From positions 13,125,962 through 13,189,961 of the forward strand of contig NC_135021.1 of assembly GCF_051020955.1 (NCBI RefSeq): a DNA stretch of 64,000 nt, read 5' to 3'. The notes beneath the pieces are model-generated. The model did no database searches, had not been told where the DNA came from, and saw nothing but the letters and a program-made list of their open reading frames with translations. Of this stretch, positions 11,515 to 22,920 are shown piece after piece; position 1 is the first letter of the stretch, and each line of letters starts with the position of its first letter. Position numbers and translations under genes: made by a program. This stretch comes from Megalopta genalis (taxonomy: Eukaryota > Arthropoda > Insecta > Hymenoptera > Halictidae).

Positions 11515-12187
11515 TTAATCTGTAATGTATTTTCCATTTTGTTCGATGACCTTTTGCCGTCTCTCTGACAACTTGAAAATTCCACGCTCGTAGAAAGTCT
11601 GATCCTTTTCGGCTAAAAACTGAGTTAACCCTAGAAAGATAACCATATGACAACGTACGTAAAAGATAACCATACGCTTCAGAGGCGCATGCTTTTCTAA
11701 GGCGTCAATTTTATACTAACAATGGATATTTATTTAAGTTAATCTAGTCATTTTAAAGGTTTGGCATTATTGTACAAATAAAATGCATTTATATTATATT
11801 TTTTTATATTTTAAGTAATTTTAAACTTAAATCACTAGACCTCTATGAAAAATTAACAAAAATCAACAGTCTTCGCAGGCGCCTCTGCGACGTAGGTTAT
11901 CTTTCTCGGGTTAAGTGAGATTTGACAGCGTCATCATCATTAAAAGTTTTACCACGAAGGGAGTTGTCCGGGGATCGAAATAAGTGGTAATCCGATGGCG
12001 CGAGATCAGAGCTATATGGTGGGTGTAACATGAATTCCCAACCAATATCCATCAATTTTTGCCGAGTGGACAAAGACGTGTGCGGCCTAGCATTGTCCTG
12101 CTGGAAAATGACACCTTTACGATCGACCAATTCTGGTCGCTTTTCCTTGGCCACTGTATTCAATTTGTTCAGTTGATAACATTCGCG
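11515..12187 (-). pseudogene. mariner transposase C-terminal remnant
   Basis: Read on the minus strand, the first segment (12187 to about 11911) contains QQDNARPH, with the second catalytic aspartate, and PPYSSDLAPSDYHLF, with the third aspartate of the DD34D mariner triad. After the 286-bp insertion the same frame resumes at about 11628 with FLAEKDQTFYERGIFKLSER and ends in KYITD and a stop at 11515-11517. The insertion falls between His-Leu and the Thr-Gln that follows, exactly at a TTAA. The first catalytic aspartate and the helix-turn-helix region are missing. The PSDYHLF motif fits the mauritiana-like branch, but the subfamily is not certain. Confidence 0.9.
11625..11914. mobile_element. 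piggyBac MITE (282 bp) nested in mariner
   Basis: It is bounded by TTAA at 11625-11628 and 11911-11914. The left end opens CCCTAGAAAGATAACC, essentially the classical piggyBac terminus, and the right end closes GGTTATCTTTCTCGGG. An internal copy of AAAGATAACCAT lies about 28 bp inward. The whole sequence is the reverse complement of the ends of the piggyBac copy at 26395-27060 with its coding piece removed, so it is a deletion derivative of that family. Insertion inside the mariner frame shows it arrived later. Confidence 0.93.
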
Positions 12188-12315
12188 GATAATAAAAAAT
12201 AACATAATAATAATAATAATAATTTTATAATATAACATTCACGAATATCATAAAAATAGGAGTGAAAGACATCTATATAACTGAAATCGACAATTACTTA
12301 GTTGCCAACCCAATA

Positions 12316-12696
12316 GATACATGTCTTTCCAAGATAAAGAACTTCTAATTATGGTAGCTGTAATGTTTCAGCAAAATAGATCCGTGTCGAGAAGTTCTAA
12401 TCATGATAGCTGTGGAAAAGATTCTGAGGTGAAGGTTTATACCGATCACAATTTTAAACGAAATGCATGGAATAATAAAATTCAAACGTTGTTTCGCAAC
12501 TGTGGGTCGATTACATTGTTTACAGTTAAGTTCTCTGGTCAATTACATTATTATCTGGTCAATATTTGTATCATATTATCATCATCAGTATTATATTATC
12601 ATATGGTCAATTACACAGTTTATATTGCACATCAAGAAAACTGTCAATGCTATGAATAAGTACACATAAAGGAAATTTAATGAAAACCGGTAATTA
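12316..12696. other. AT-rich spacer with a short duplication
   Basis: A block of the form GAASTTCTAATYATGRTAGCTG occurs twice, near 12338 and 12391. Short frames over it are not supported. Nothing else is recognised. Confidence 0.5.
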
Positions 12697-12760
12697 TTCT
12701 GCGGATTTTATTCATTTATGATAAAAATGGATACGCAAATACAGATGCTAGAAAATCGAT
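12697..12760 (+). mobile_element. 5' remnant of TAGACTGCGG-family hAT-type MITE
   Basis: TTCTGCGGATTTTATTCATT followed by TATGATAAAAATG matches the family's 5' end, with changes at the first bases. No 3' end was found. This is a weak, decayed copy. Confidence 0.45.
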
Positions 12761-13299
12761 CAAACGAAAAATCATTAAAACGACCAAAGCCATTTTTACT
12801 TCGTATTTCTTGCGAGAAATATAAGTAATGTTTAATCCACGAGGAGACTGTCTTTCAGGTGTCCGTAGGTATTGCGAAGATATACCTGCGGTAATGGTGT
12901 TCATACACTGTATAATGATATCGTGTGATGGACAGTGATGTTTGCACGGAAGGAGGAGTGTGACGCGGGAGAAAATATTGTGTTGACGACGGTGGCTTAA
13001 GGTTCGTGTTATGGAAACGAGCGTGCGGGTATCATCTATATACACAGTGTGTATGGAATATACATAGTTGAAACGTGAGTGGAAGAGCGGGAAGGATGTA
13101 ACGGTTATTATAAGAGAAGTATTGTGAGCAAGAAGTCGCGCAGGTAGAGAGAAATCTTTTAAAAGAGCGATTGAGAGAAAATGAGAGCGGGAGAAGCAGC
13201 GTTTTATGGCAGATCTGGGCGAAATTTAATAAAATGATGACGGATAAAAGATAAAGACTGACGAATACAATTATATTCGACACTATCGGATAAACATTC
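12761..13299. other. Non-coding stretch
   Basis: Minus-strand frames of 109 and 89 codons cross this stretch, but neither shows a recognisable motif. The segment at about 12830-12970 is more GC-rich and has a mildly protein-like reading on the minus strand. It could be an unrecognised transposon relic. Confidence 0.35.
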
Positions 13300-13610
13300 A
13301 ATCGAACAAACCTTTGTTCAGATAAAAATGTCTCCGAATAAAATATTATTCGAACAAGAATTTATTCGTACAGAAATGCATACGGAAAACAATTGATTTG
13401 AATAAAAATGTAATTTTTCATAGTTTATCGATTCATTTCTTCCATATTACTTTTAATAGAATACAAAATTATTCGAATAAAGAATTGTTCTACTAAAAAA
13501 TTATTCGAGTGAAGACTGATTCGAATAGACAGACAGAATAATTTATAACGAATAAATAATGTTATTCGAATAAAATATTCGACTAAAAGGAATTCAATCG
13601 AGTAATTATC
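13300..13610. repeat. Cryptic repeat of ATTCGAATAAA motifs
   Basis: Variants of the partly palindromic TTATTCGAATAAA and GAATTTATTCG recur about ten times at irregular spacing over 300 bp. It has no strict period, so it looks like an old, scrambled simple repeat. Confidence 0.6.
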
Positions 13611-13629
13611 TTGCATAAATATCCAAACA

Positions 13630-13809
13630 CAGGAAATTCTTCCTAATATTTATTCAGCTTCTAAACAAAAATGGACAATTTGGGAAGAGGAGATACGATT
13701 ATTCGAGCCTTGCACCTCATTTTTATAATTGTTGACAATCGCTAAATATAAAAATGAGCCGCGGGGCTCGAACTACAAGCTGATGGAAAATTAGGGAGAA
13801 TTTAGTGTA
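13630..13809. mobile_element. CAGTAAATTCTCCC-family MITE, copy B
   Basis: The left end is CAGGAAATTCTTCC. The interior holds ATGGACAATTTGGGAAGAGG, a TTTTTATAATTGTTGACAAT block and a GGCTCGAACTACAAGCTGA arm. The right end is AATTAGGGAGAATTTAGTG. It is close to the copy at 48022-48212, including the replacement of the GACGCTC segment. About 180 bp, non-coding. Confidence 0.75.
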
Positions 13810-15213
13810 ATGGCTAACCCTGTTTTATAGCATATTATATAAACTCTACGATGTTCCCGATAAATATATATTATTTTATTATTAAGCATGGAGATTCAAA
13901 CGATCCACTCGCATCTCCACCACAAAAAATCGTCGATCGAACCTCGCTGCCGGCGATTCCGCCTCGGATCTTAATCGCGCTCGGATATCCACGAACGAAT
14001 CAATCGCGCGAGACCAGAATCTATATTTAAAGGTTCGATTATCCGGCAGGCTCTTTCGCAGAGTCCCGAAAGAGCGGAATCGGGGCGAAATGGATCTTCC
14101 TCCGTTGGATGCGAGAGCGCGGAGCTCTTTTTCTTTAACCGATTCATCCCCTTTCTCGCCCGCTTCTCTGTCATTCCTGCCTCGGCTCCTCTCTGCAGCT
14201 GTTCGAGGAAACGACGGCGGCCGTCTTACTTCTTAAAAGATCGACTCCTTTCTCTCCCACCCTCCCGCCAGAGCCACGGTTCGTTGGAATTTCAAACCAA
14301 TTTGTCCGATGCAGCGTCTCGAAATCGGCATCGAGCCGATCGCTCGCCGATTCCATTCGGAAACAATGCCGGATTCGAAAGGCCTGGATAAAAGGTTGCC
14401 TTAGGGATTTTCGTTCGCCCCATGGAAATTGTTAGGGAATAAAGGCGAGCTTCCCGATCGCTGGATCTTTGCGCAAGAGGAAAAAATTCGTTACGAGAAG
14501 CGGAAGCTAAAATGTCCTGATGTTTGCGTCTCTCGTATTTGATCGGTTCATTTTTACCATAATTTCGTTGCTTCTCTGATCAGCTTTTTATTCGACGTCC
14601 CTTCGTTTCTATTACAGATCTGATTTTCTGTAATCGTCTCATGAGTGCAACAAGCATAAAAATAAAAAGTAAAATCATATGTATGCAATGCTGAAAGTAA
14701 GAAATATTAGATATAAATGTTAGATATAAAAATATATGTGGTCTAGAAAATACAATAAATGAAAGATTATCAGACATACAAGTATGTACTGTCGTTATTA
14801 CAAAAGAAAGATGTATACCATTATAGAAGTCCGAAGTCCTCTTATAAAATCATAAACTCACTGAATAATATCGTAGATCATCTTATACATATATTTGAGT
14901 ATATTATATACTGTGTGTTCCAACGCGAACCAACGAGAAGGTGTAGAATTCATTTAATTTTCTTCGCGAAGATACGGAATCACGATCGTGACATACACGT
15001 GACTGTTAATAGCGAACGTGATAAAGCCCGCGTATAATATTTGGGAAACTAATTATCCGGGAATCGCATAATCCTCGCGATAACTGGTAGAAAGAAACGG
15101 GGAAACGAGAGAGAAACCACGGTAGGAATAACCGAACAGTTCCTCGAGCAGAAAGCAGGATAACGAGACTAATTCGACGACTGGTCCGGTGAATTATCGC
15201 GGGATAGCGAAGT

Positions 15214-15216
<3 letters not shown>
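13810..15216. other. Non-coding stretch, partly GC-rich
   Basis: GC-rich at about 13910-14480, with overlapping frames open on both strands, then AT-rich to about 15040. No domain, RNA gene or transposon terminus is recognised. Confidence 0.4.

Positions 15217-15293
<77 letters not shown>
15217..15293 (+). repeat. (CT)n microsatellite
   Basis: About 38 uninterrupted TC units, then TGTCTC and four ACTC units. It creates an artificial Ser-Leu-rich frame at 15189-15776. Confidence 0.97.
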
Positions 15294-15298
<5 letters not shown>

Positions 15299-16225
15299 AC
15301 TCACTCACTCACTCTCTGTACTCGCCAGTTTTTCAGGGATCGAAATAAAACTTCTGCGCGACAGTTTAATAAAAGTTCTTCCAAGTAATTTCACGCGCGG
15401 TTCGCGTTCTTTGAGCCGAATCGCTGATCCGTGCTCGAAAACGGAGGCGAGGCTTGCTGCCCAAGTTTATCCACCACTTCTCTCTCTCTCTTGCTCTCGC
15501 TTGCTCTCTCTCTCTCTTCCTGTCCCTTTCTCTCTCTTCACTAGCAACGAACGTTTTCGTTATTTTTCGTTTCCTGTTCCGTCGAGCAGCGACCACTTTT
15601 CCGTCACAGGCCCAGCCGGCGAGTTACATTCACGGGAAACTGGCTGCCGCAATAAACCTCTGGACCCGATGTCCCGCTGTGTTCTTTCCGCAGCTGAAAT
15701 ACGGCCGCAATATGTCGGCGAATTTAGGGGAGCCACGTTTAACCGAAGTCAAACGCGATTCCACGATCCGCGCTGACGATCGACGCTGACAACTCCGATT
15801 CCACGACTGCAACTTTAACGAGGCACCTTGCTGTTTCGACGTTTCGCAATCGCGTATTTTTTTCGCCAGTGGAAAAGGAACGTTTCAACGATGATACTTT
15901 CGATCCGTCGATCAAAAACCTTCCGATTGAATAATTTTTCGCACTTTCTGACGGATGTGAATGTTTTCGAGATCAGACTATCCCGATTGATTTCAATCTA
16001 AAACTTGTTAATGAAATCGAAGAAATTGTGTATATTGGGTTCTACGATCTTTGTAATATTTACGACTCTTTTTCGCGAACGGTGCAGCTTTTGTTTTCGT
16101 TTCAAGCGCCAGTCGGTAGGAAAATAGGACTGCGACGACGTGATAAGAATTTCTGGGCAGTTCCAACGTTAATCGTATCAGGGACTCGACGTCGTTCTGA
16201 ATAATTGAGTCGGTGGGCTGTGTCA

Positions 16226-16227
<2 letters not shown>
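15294..16227. other. GC-rich island and spacer, no gene recognised
   Basis: CpG-containing to about 15800, with further CT-rich runs at 15478-15540, then AT-richer. Frames here are open mainly because of pyrimidine-rich low complexity. No conserved protein is seen. Confidence 0.4.
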
Positions 16228-16271
<44 letters not shown>

Positions 16272-16286
16272 AGAGAGAGAAGAGAG
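16228..16286 (+). repeat. (GA)n microsatellite
   Basis: About 27 GA units with one or two interruptions, ending in GTGTGTGAGAGAGG. Confidence 0.95.
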
Positions 16287-17368
16287 TGTGTGAGAGAGGG
16301 ACGGGAAGTATTGAAGCGGAGTGGAAGATAGTGCTCTCTTAAAAAGTAAAGATCGAGCGCTGGATAACGTCGAAACTTGTAGGTCGTTGCACTTGGCGTC
16401 TGTTATCGATTCACGTTCCTGTAAATCCACATTGTCCATTCGTTCTGTGTTTTACTTCTTGTTTTATGATCGAGGATTCATTTACGTTGTCCTCTTTCCG
16501 CTCTGTTCTATTCGAAATTCATTTACTCTATCAAACTGCAGATTTTTACACAAATATAATATTTTTCTATTTTCACAAATTTTACAAACAATTTTATTTT
16601 TCATCAATTTTATTATTTCAATGTTTTATATAGTTTTTATACAAATTTTATAAATACGTTCTATAAATTTTATACAAATTTTATAAATACGTTACACAAA
16701 TTGTATACAAATCTTACAAATACGTTATGCAAATTTTATAAAAATTGCAACGAAGAACAATTATCTTTCGCATACTAGATCGTTGAGGATAGGTGTTGCG
16801 ATTCGAGTGTATAAAATAGAACACTCTGCGTTTTGCTGTTAATTGAATGCGTTAATTAAATTAATTCGCGACGCGATTCGTGTTTTCGGGATATAATAAA
16901 GAGAGCTGCTTTTACCATTCGTAATCGGTCTCCGCTTTCAAGCAACTTCCGAGGAGGTTCGTATCCAGGATATCTCATTAATCCTGATCCTTAAACCTTT
17001 TACGACCGAGCTGTCGCAGTTAAGGCTAAGACTATTAGAAGCTCGTGGGAGTGATAAGCCGCGCCTACTTTCGACGTTTTGCACGGCAACGCTTTTGACT
17101 TGATCACGCATTTAAGATAGAAAGAGAGAGATCCTCGATTAATTCATTCATTCAGCAGACTTCGTAATACACACAGTAATTTCTCCCGAAAATGCCAAAT
17201 TTCGGGTTGCTGTGAATTTCCCTGTGCTAGTTCTACGCCTATGTAATTTATTGCTACGTCGATGCTAAGAATCAATGGAATTCCTGTAAGACAGTACAAA
17301 ATGGTCTGTTTAGGTATGAATCAGGTAAGAGAGACCGTGGATCTATAAGGTACGTGGTAGGTACTAGG
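16287..17368. other. AT-rich non-coding stretch
   Basis: Contains a 34-bp tandem repeat at 16638-16745. GC-richer at about 16900-17100. No gene is recognised. Confidence 0.45.
16638..16745 (+). repeat. 34-bp tandem repeat, three copies
   Basis: ACAAATTTTATAAATACGTT recurs at about 16640, 16674 and 16708 (last copy ACAAATCTTACAAATACGTT), a period of 34 bp. Confidence 0.85.
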
Positions 17369-17816
17369 CATGTGGCCTCCGAATTGCCTTAGGATCGTGT
17401 CATGTGGCCTCCGAATTGTCTTCGAATCGTGACATGTGGCCTCCGAATTGCCTTCGATTCGTATTATGTGGTCTCCGAATTGCCTTAGAATCGTGTCATG
17501 TGGCCTCCGAATTGCCTTCGAATCGTGTCATGTGGCTTCCGAATTGTCTTCGAATCATGACATGTGGCCTCCGAATTGCCTTCGATTCGTATTATGTGGC
17601 CTCCGAATTGCCTTAGAATCGTGTCATGTGGCCTCCGAATTGCCTTCGAATCGTGTTATGTAGCCTCCGAATTGTCTTTGAATCGTGTTATGTAGCCTCC
17701 GAATTGTCTTCGAATCGTGGCTTGTAGCCTTCGAATTGTCTTCGAATCGTGTCATGTAGCCTCCAAATTGCCTTCGAATCGTGTCATGTAGCCTCCAAAT
17801 TGTCTTCGAATCGTGC
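17369..17816 (+). repeat. 32-bp minisatellite, exactly 14 units, with higher-order structure
   Basis: The unit is CATGTGGCCTCCGAATTGCC plus TTCGAATCGTGT, and 448 bases hold 14 consecutive 32-bp units with no spacer. Diagnostic variants (final GA, final TAT, TTAG in place of TTCG) show that units 2-5 are repeated as units 6-9, a 128-bp higher-order duplication. Units 10-14 form a separate subgroup with TGTAGCC. Because 32 is not a multiple of three, the 70-75-codon frames through it are incidental. Confidence 0.97.
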
Positions 17817-20796
17817 AACGCTTCTAAATTTTCTACAATTTCTTTCTGCAAATCTTGCCATTTTTCATTCGATTCCTTCCGAGCGTTCTACAAACTATTC
17901 TGTAAGTCCTGCTATTTTCCTGAACGTTCTACGATTTTTGTCGCAAATCCCTCGCCTCTCGACTCTTCTATACAAGCTCCGTTGAATTTCGACATATCCG
18001 TTGAATAGAAAAATCAATCTGGCAAGTAGGTGTTTATTTACCACCTGATATGATCTAATCGCAAAGCGACGATGTATTATATCTTCTCCGATTGGCATAT
18101 TTTTTAACCGAGTTGAATCGAATTAGCGCAGACATCTCGTAAAGAGAGAACACATTTTCTACCTTCCTCGATTTAATGAAAATTAATAAAAAGCTAAGAA
18201 GTGAAAAGTGTATTTATCATTACCATAACTGAATGTAATTCTAACAAGCTGATAAATATAATTCGAATTCATCCAATATTCTACAGCGTTTTCGTTTCAA
18301 CTCTTCTGTGTTCTTTGAAAGACCATCTTCGAAACTGTTTCGGAGCATCCGGAATTTTATCAAACTTCCCATAAACCTCCAACTTTTTGGAATTCCATAA
18401 AATTCCCTCTCTGTCCGACCCGTAAAGTTGATTTGCGCGTCCTGCAATTTTTATGCGGGTTCTTCGGACGAGGTCTCGAAAGATAGCGGAAGGGGCACGG
18501 CCGCGTCTTCGTGCCGGATTGAAAAGCGAATCGAATTCAAGGCGCAATCGATTCTCTTTGGCCCGGCGATCTATATCGGTAGACAATTCGTGTGCTCTTC
18601 CGTTTCAGCGTTCGCCGTTCCGGCCAGGAAAAGTTTCACGCGATAAAAGGAATAACGTGTACCTCCGGCGACTGGATTCTCGCAGCTTTGTTGACGTCCC
18701 GCGAAAATGTCGAATGCAACGATGTCGGTCACCCCGGAATCCCATATTTCCCGCCGCGCTATTCGAATCATGCTGCTCGAGAGAATCGACGGACAGTGCC
18801 TACGGCACGCGTCGATGCCAAAGTGGCAATATTTAAGCACCGATATCGAAGGTAGCACAGTGCTCGATGAAACCCATCGATTTCTCTTATTGGAGGCAGC
18901 ATGGTGCGTGCAAAAATCCATCAATTTCTCTTAACGCGATGGCTGCCAAGGCAGCATAATTTGTTCGATAATACAAAAGTGGGAGAGACAAGATTTATAA
19001 TAATAGTAATAATTTACTTTGGAACACAGGCGACATAAAAGCAATCACAGGAGTATGATTTTAAAAGAGTTAGGATAAATATAGAGGAAACAAGAGTAAT
19101 AGTAATAATAAGAAAAACATTGACGTAAATACAATAGAATAAAATGCAAAACGAAAATAATAGCAGGAAAGAAAATTAAATCAAATGAGATTTATGTAAT
19201 GAACATTAATTTTCAAATTTGATAACAAAAATTGTTAGGTACTCGGAAACCTTTTTTTATCCTTTTTATACGCTATTTCAACCCATCAATGATAACAGTG
19301 ATAAAGTAGACATATTTGCAGCCAATATCACAGAATTCAAAACAAGTTTTCATAAATTGTTTGCTTAATTTACTGATTCGCTGATTCTCCGATAGTCTAA
19401 ATATGATATGTTTTTGTTCCGTATTGTCAAAATGGATGTTTACCCGTACGTATAAATAAATGAAACGAAATTAAATATAAATCGTAATAAAGTATAATAA
19501 AATATAGTAAAGCGTGAAAAATAATTAAAATAAAATAATAAATACAGGAAACAAATGAAATATAAATAATAATTTAATATAAAGTACAAATAAATGAAAC
19601 GAAATTCAAATGTCAACAAAAATGATCAGATTCGGTATTATCGTTGCAACAACGAGCACCGTTTCGTGCTATAAAAATAACCTGGATAATCGCTATGAGA
19701 AGCGAAAGGTTAATAGAAAATTATCGAGCCCGACGGAGCCGCGAAGAGGATTATAAATAGCCTCTTCCGGTAAATAGAATGTTAATTGAGAAGGTTGAAG
19801 TTCGATCGAGCTCTACCGAATCGCCGATAATTTTCGTGGATATCGAAATAAAACGGGCGCGCGCGAGGAACATTGTTCACAACAAACGAGCCGAGGCGAA
19901 CGCGTTCGTTAAACAATTGTCACCGGATGGAATCGATCCGAGCCGTTAATTGGTCGGTGATTTGCAAGCTGATCGAGACACAAGTAGCCCGGGCCAATTT
20001 TTCTGGGCCGACTACCGCTGCTGCGACGAGTTCGCGTCTCGTGAAAATAATCTAGGTTGATTGCCGGCCGGCCAGCCGGCCGGACACCGGCGATGATTCG
20101 TTTCACGGCTCCTCGGAATTCAATTTCCACGCCGAAAAATTGCATCGGCGAAGTGCGGAAACGAGCCCTTTACAGTCTCCCCGGTACCCCGGGAAATATT
20201 GAAACGGGTCTTTCGCGGACGCTGAAATATGGATCTGTGTACGAGTGTACGCCGACTCGCGGCTACCACTCTCGCGAATCAGAATTCGCTATCGAGAAAT
20301 GTTATTTCACGATTATTTCTTTGCACTCTGCCTTTCCCTTTAATCCAACATACCTGGCCGGATTGTATAACGTTCGATAACGCGTATTACACGCTCTGTA
20401 ATATCGAGAAATTGCTTGCGGGCCACCGACGATTATTGCGGGATTAAATCGTACGTCGACCAAAAGTGCGATATAAGTCATTGTTTTGAAAAAGGGAGGC
20501 ACGTTTTGGAAATTCGATATGATATTCTGCGAGGCTAATGCCACGAAGCATGTTTTAAATCAATTATCGTGTCCGAAGACCGACGACTGGCCCAACGTTG
20601 CACATTAATTTTGATTTTATGCACGACTAATGATTCTGTCTTATGCTCTTTTGTCTGTCCAACAAAGTGGTGCACGAATGAAATGGTACAAAAATTACGA
20701 GAGATCGACGATATTGTTAAAACATTCTTGTGTCATAGTGACGTCTTAATTCTACTTAAAAACTCTGCTATTTGTCATGGAACTTGTATCCAGTTA
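17817..20796. other. Mixed non-coding stretch
   Basis: 17817-17990 has degenerate TTCTAYRATTT/TTTCTGCAAATC repeats next to the minisatellite. 18420-18800 and 19860-20360 are GC-rich islands with short frames open on both strands. 18960-19640 is AT-rich, and AAATAAATGAAACGAAATT occurs twice (about 19455 and 19590). A GC palindrome cluster (GCCGGCCGGCCAGCCGGCCG) lies at about 20063-20084. No gene is recognised. Confidence 0.4.
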
Positions 20797-21363
20797 TATT
20801 AGGTCTATCGAAAAGTTCTGTCCGTTTTTGAAGTGAAATATAACACGATTTTCATACATTTAATAATATTTATTGTAGAATATACTTTCCATCGTTACTT
20901 ATGGCTTCTTGTCAGCGTGACGGCAACTTGTAAATGCCATTTTTTAAAAATGATTTATTTTTAGAGGCGAAGAACTCAACTAGTGCTTGGTTGACATCAG
21001 CTTCAGTTTTGAATTCTTTTTCCTGTAAAAAGTTTTGCAAAGAGAGAAACAAGTGATAATCGGAGGGTGCTAGGTCTGGGGAGTATGGTGGATGCGACAG
21101 AATTTCCCAGCCTGGCTCTGCGATTTTCTGACGAGTCGCCAAAGCAGCATGTGGTCTGGCATTATCATCGGTAGCCATGTTTTCACGATCGCGTCTCACT
21201 TAATAATGACATGAGACATCTTTGTTTCGGTTTATTTAGGAGAGCGCATGTGTGTAAATGCAATGATAAAGAGAGATAGTCATATATGTCTCAAATCAAC
21301 ATGTGCATATGGATTGAAACTTGAAGTGACACTATCGGACAGAACTTTCCGGTAGACCTAATA
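20797..21363 (-). mobile_element. Second mariner element, internally deleted
   Basis: The inverted termini TTAGGTCTATCGAAAAGTTC (from 20799) and its complement ending at 21361 are flanked by TA at 20797-20798 and 21362-21363. The copy is 563 bp, against about 1.3 kb for full-length mariners. The remaining transposase segment is on the minus strand. Terminus and protein differ from the element at 11444, so this is a separate mariner family. Confidence 0.93.
20870..21199 (-). pseudogene. mariner transposase C-terminal remnant with a stop at a Trp codon
   Basis: The minus-strand frame holds DDNARPHAAL and PPYSPDLAPSDYHLF, carrying the second and third catalytic aspartates of the DD34D triad, then LVEFFASKNKSFLKNGIYKL and PSR. 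Immediately after PSR a TGA stands where mariners normally have Trp. The frame then continues QEAISNDGKYILQ to a stop at 20870-20872. The N-terminal half and first catalytic aspartate are deleted. Confidence 0.92.
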
Positions 21364-22378
21364 ACTGAATATAACATACACTTAACATGAGTTAAAATCT
21401 CATATAAAATACGTGACTATTGGATTATTTTCTCTCTTTTGAATACTCAGAAGTTTTTCCTTCTAGCATATAAGTTACAAAAACGAATCGACGCCGAGAG
21501 TCTCGCCAGAGTACCATTAGATAAACAATGCTCTTTGTCTTTAGGTGACGTTTTTGGTTTCGTCTTTGTGAATAGTCTTCAGTCTCCTGGAGCAATCAGG
21601 AGAGTAAAGACGGTCCTTCCTCGTACATCAAATTAATAAACTAAAAGGGATAAGTTTAATTCACTGCGTATTACTTTTATTTATCTACCCATTTCCAATA
21701 GTGACAGATAAATTTGAAATCGTCAATTTTTTCAGAGAGCCTAGCAACATTCAAAAAAGAAATATAAATTAATATTAAAAACATTAAAACATGTTTGTAC
21801 CATTTCGTCGCGAAACTGGATGCTCAGGAACAAAGGTCTCCCGTCGGAAATTGTCCTATCGTTAATTAACTCCTGTAATTTGCATTCTTCGTATGAATGA
21901 GGGAACAGAATTATCCGGAGGTAATGGCATTCGGGCGCGAACGAACGCGGGAAAATGATATTCGCGGACGAGTTGCGGTGAACGTTAGGCTCCGCGTGTC
22001 ACTGTCGCAGTCTCATTGTCATCGGCGCGTCGTGGCGGAAGGGTCCAACAATAAATAGCTGAAGAGAGACAATGACGACGATGAGCGGCGACGTGACGGG
22101 TGGTGAGGAGAGGAGAGGAGAGGAGAGGAGCGGAGCGGAGCGGAGAGGCTCGCTCAGACTCGGCCACGTGGAATCGCGCGATACGACCGCGGGCTCGCGT
22201 ACAAACGCCGCGGAATTGCGGAGAATGCTGCGACCAATTTGCACCTCAGGGAATAATGTAAGCTTCCCGGTGAACACTTCCGTAATTCCATTAACGTAAT
22301 GGCGAAGACCGAGCTCGTTTACGCTGCAATATTTCGCAATTGTAATAGATCCGCGAGGATGTACGCCCTCCCCCGCCT
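21364..22378. other. Non-coding stretch with a GC-rich island
   Basis: AT-rich to about 21850, then a CpG-containing island to about 22300 with a GAGGA/GCGGA purine tract near 22106-22147. No gene is recognised. The small frames on both strands are low complexity. Confidence 0.4.
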
Positions 22379-22599
22379 CCCTAAAAGTATTGGGACACTT
22401 GCTTATTTAATACAAATCGTCATTTTTCATCCCGATTCGATAATGTCTGCGACTTTTATGGCATCAGATCGTCGAAAGTACACATTAAGCTATAATTCGA
22501 TTGCGAACTTTCGTGCAAAATAAAAAATTGTCTACATCAATTGCGCGGAACGAAAGTTAAACAAGGATGTATTTCTCGTTGTAATAGTTTCAACAGATT

Positions 22600-22698
22600 A
22601 AAAATAGTGCAACAAGATTCTTAAATTTCCCCGATGTCTTCATTGTTCTGTATTGCATTTATCCAATTTTCCCATAAATGTATAAAATCCGCAGTGTA
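22600..22698 (+). mobile_element. 3' end of TAGACTGCGG-family hAT-type MITE
   Basis: CCCATAAATGTATAAAATCC followed by GCAGTGTA matches the family's 3' terminus, and GTTATATG follows, fitting the target preference. The 5' boundary is not visible, so the start given is approximate. Confidence 0.5.
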
Positions 22699-22766
22699 GT
22701 TATATGTTATAATATAGTTATGTTGTTCTCGTGTTATTAATATGTGCAACTTATTAATAATTTAAT

Positions 22767-22920
22767 ATGTGGAACATACTACAAAATGCATGGAAACAAG
22801 TAGGGACAGAAATAATAAAAAAAAAGCTGATTAAAATGTATGCTGAAATTAGTCCAAGAAGTAATCAAAAAACGTGGTGGACATATCGGCGAAGAGAAAA
22901 TTTAATTTCCTTTTATGAAA
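22767..22920 (+). pseudogene. Tc1-like transposase C-terminal remnant, frameshifted
   Basis: The frame from 22767 reads MWNILQNAWKQVGTEIIKK, which fits the tail of Tc1-family transposases after the catalytic glutamate (LWN...W...E...KLI). After KLIKMYAEI the match moves to another frame, reading VQEVIKKRGGHIGEE, the usual conserved ending of these proteins. A frameshift therefore lies near 22850. None of the catalytic acidic residues is retained. Confidence 0.65.

Larger units (their letters stand above)
11442..12315 (-). mobile_element. mariner element, internally deleted and split by a piggyBac MITE
   Basis: The inverted termini are TTGGGTTGGCAACTAAGTAA at 11444 and its complement ending at 12313, flanked by TA at 11442-11443 and 12314-12315. 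These termini and target are typical of mariner elements. Without the nested insert (11629-11910 plus one TTAA) the copy is about 584 bp, under half the usual 1.3 kb. The transposase remnant lies on the minus strand. The N-terminal DNA-binding half is deleted, and the copy cannot encode an active protein. Confidence 0.93.

Noticed and set aside
15189..15776. 195-codon plus-strand frame
   Set aside because: Its N-terminal part is the translated (CT)n tract and the rest has no recognisable domain.
17369..17816. CRISPR-like array with 32-bp repeats
   Set aside because: Units are contiguous with no unique spacers, and the genome is eukaryotic. This is a minisatellite.
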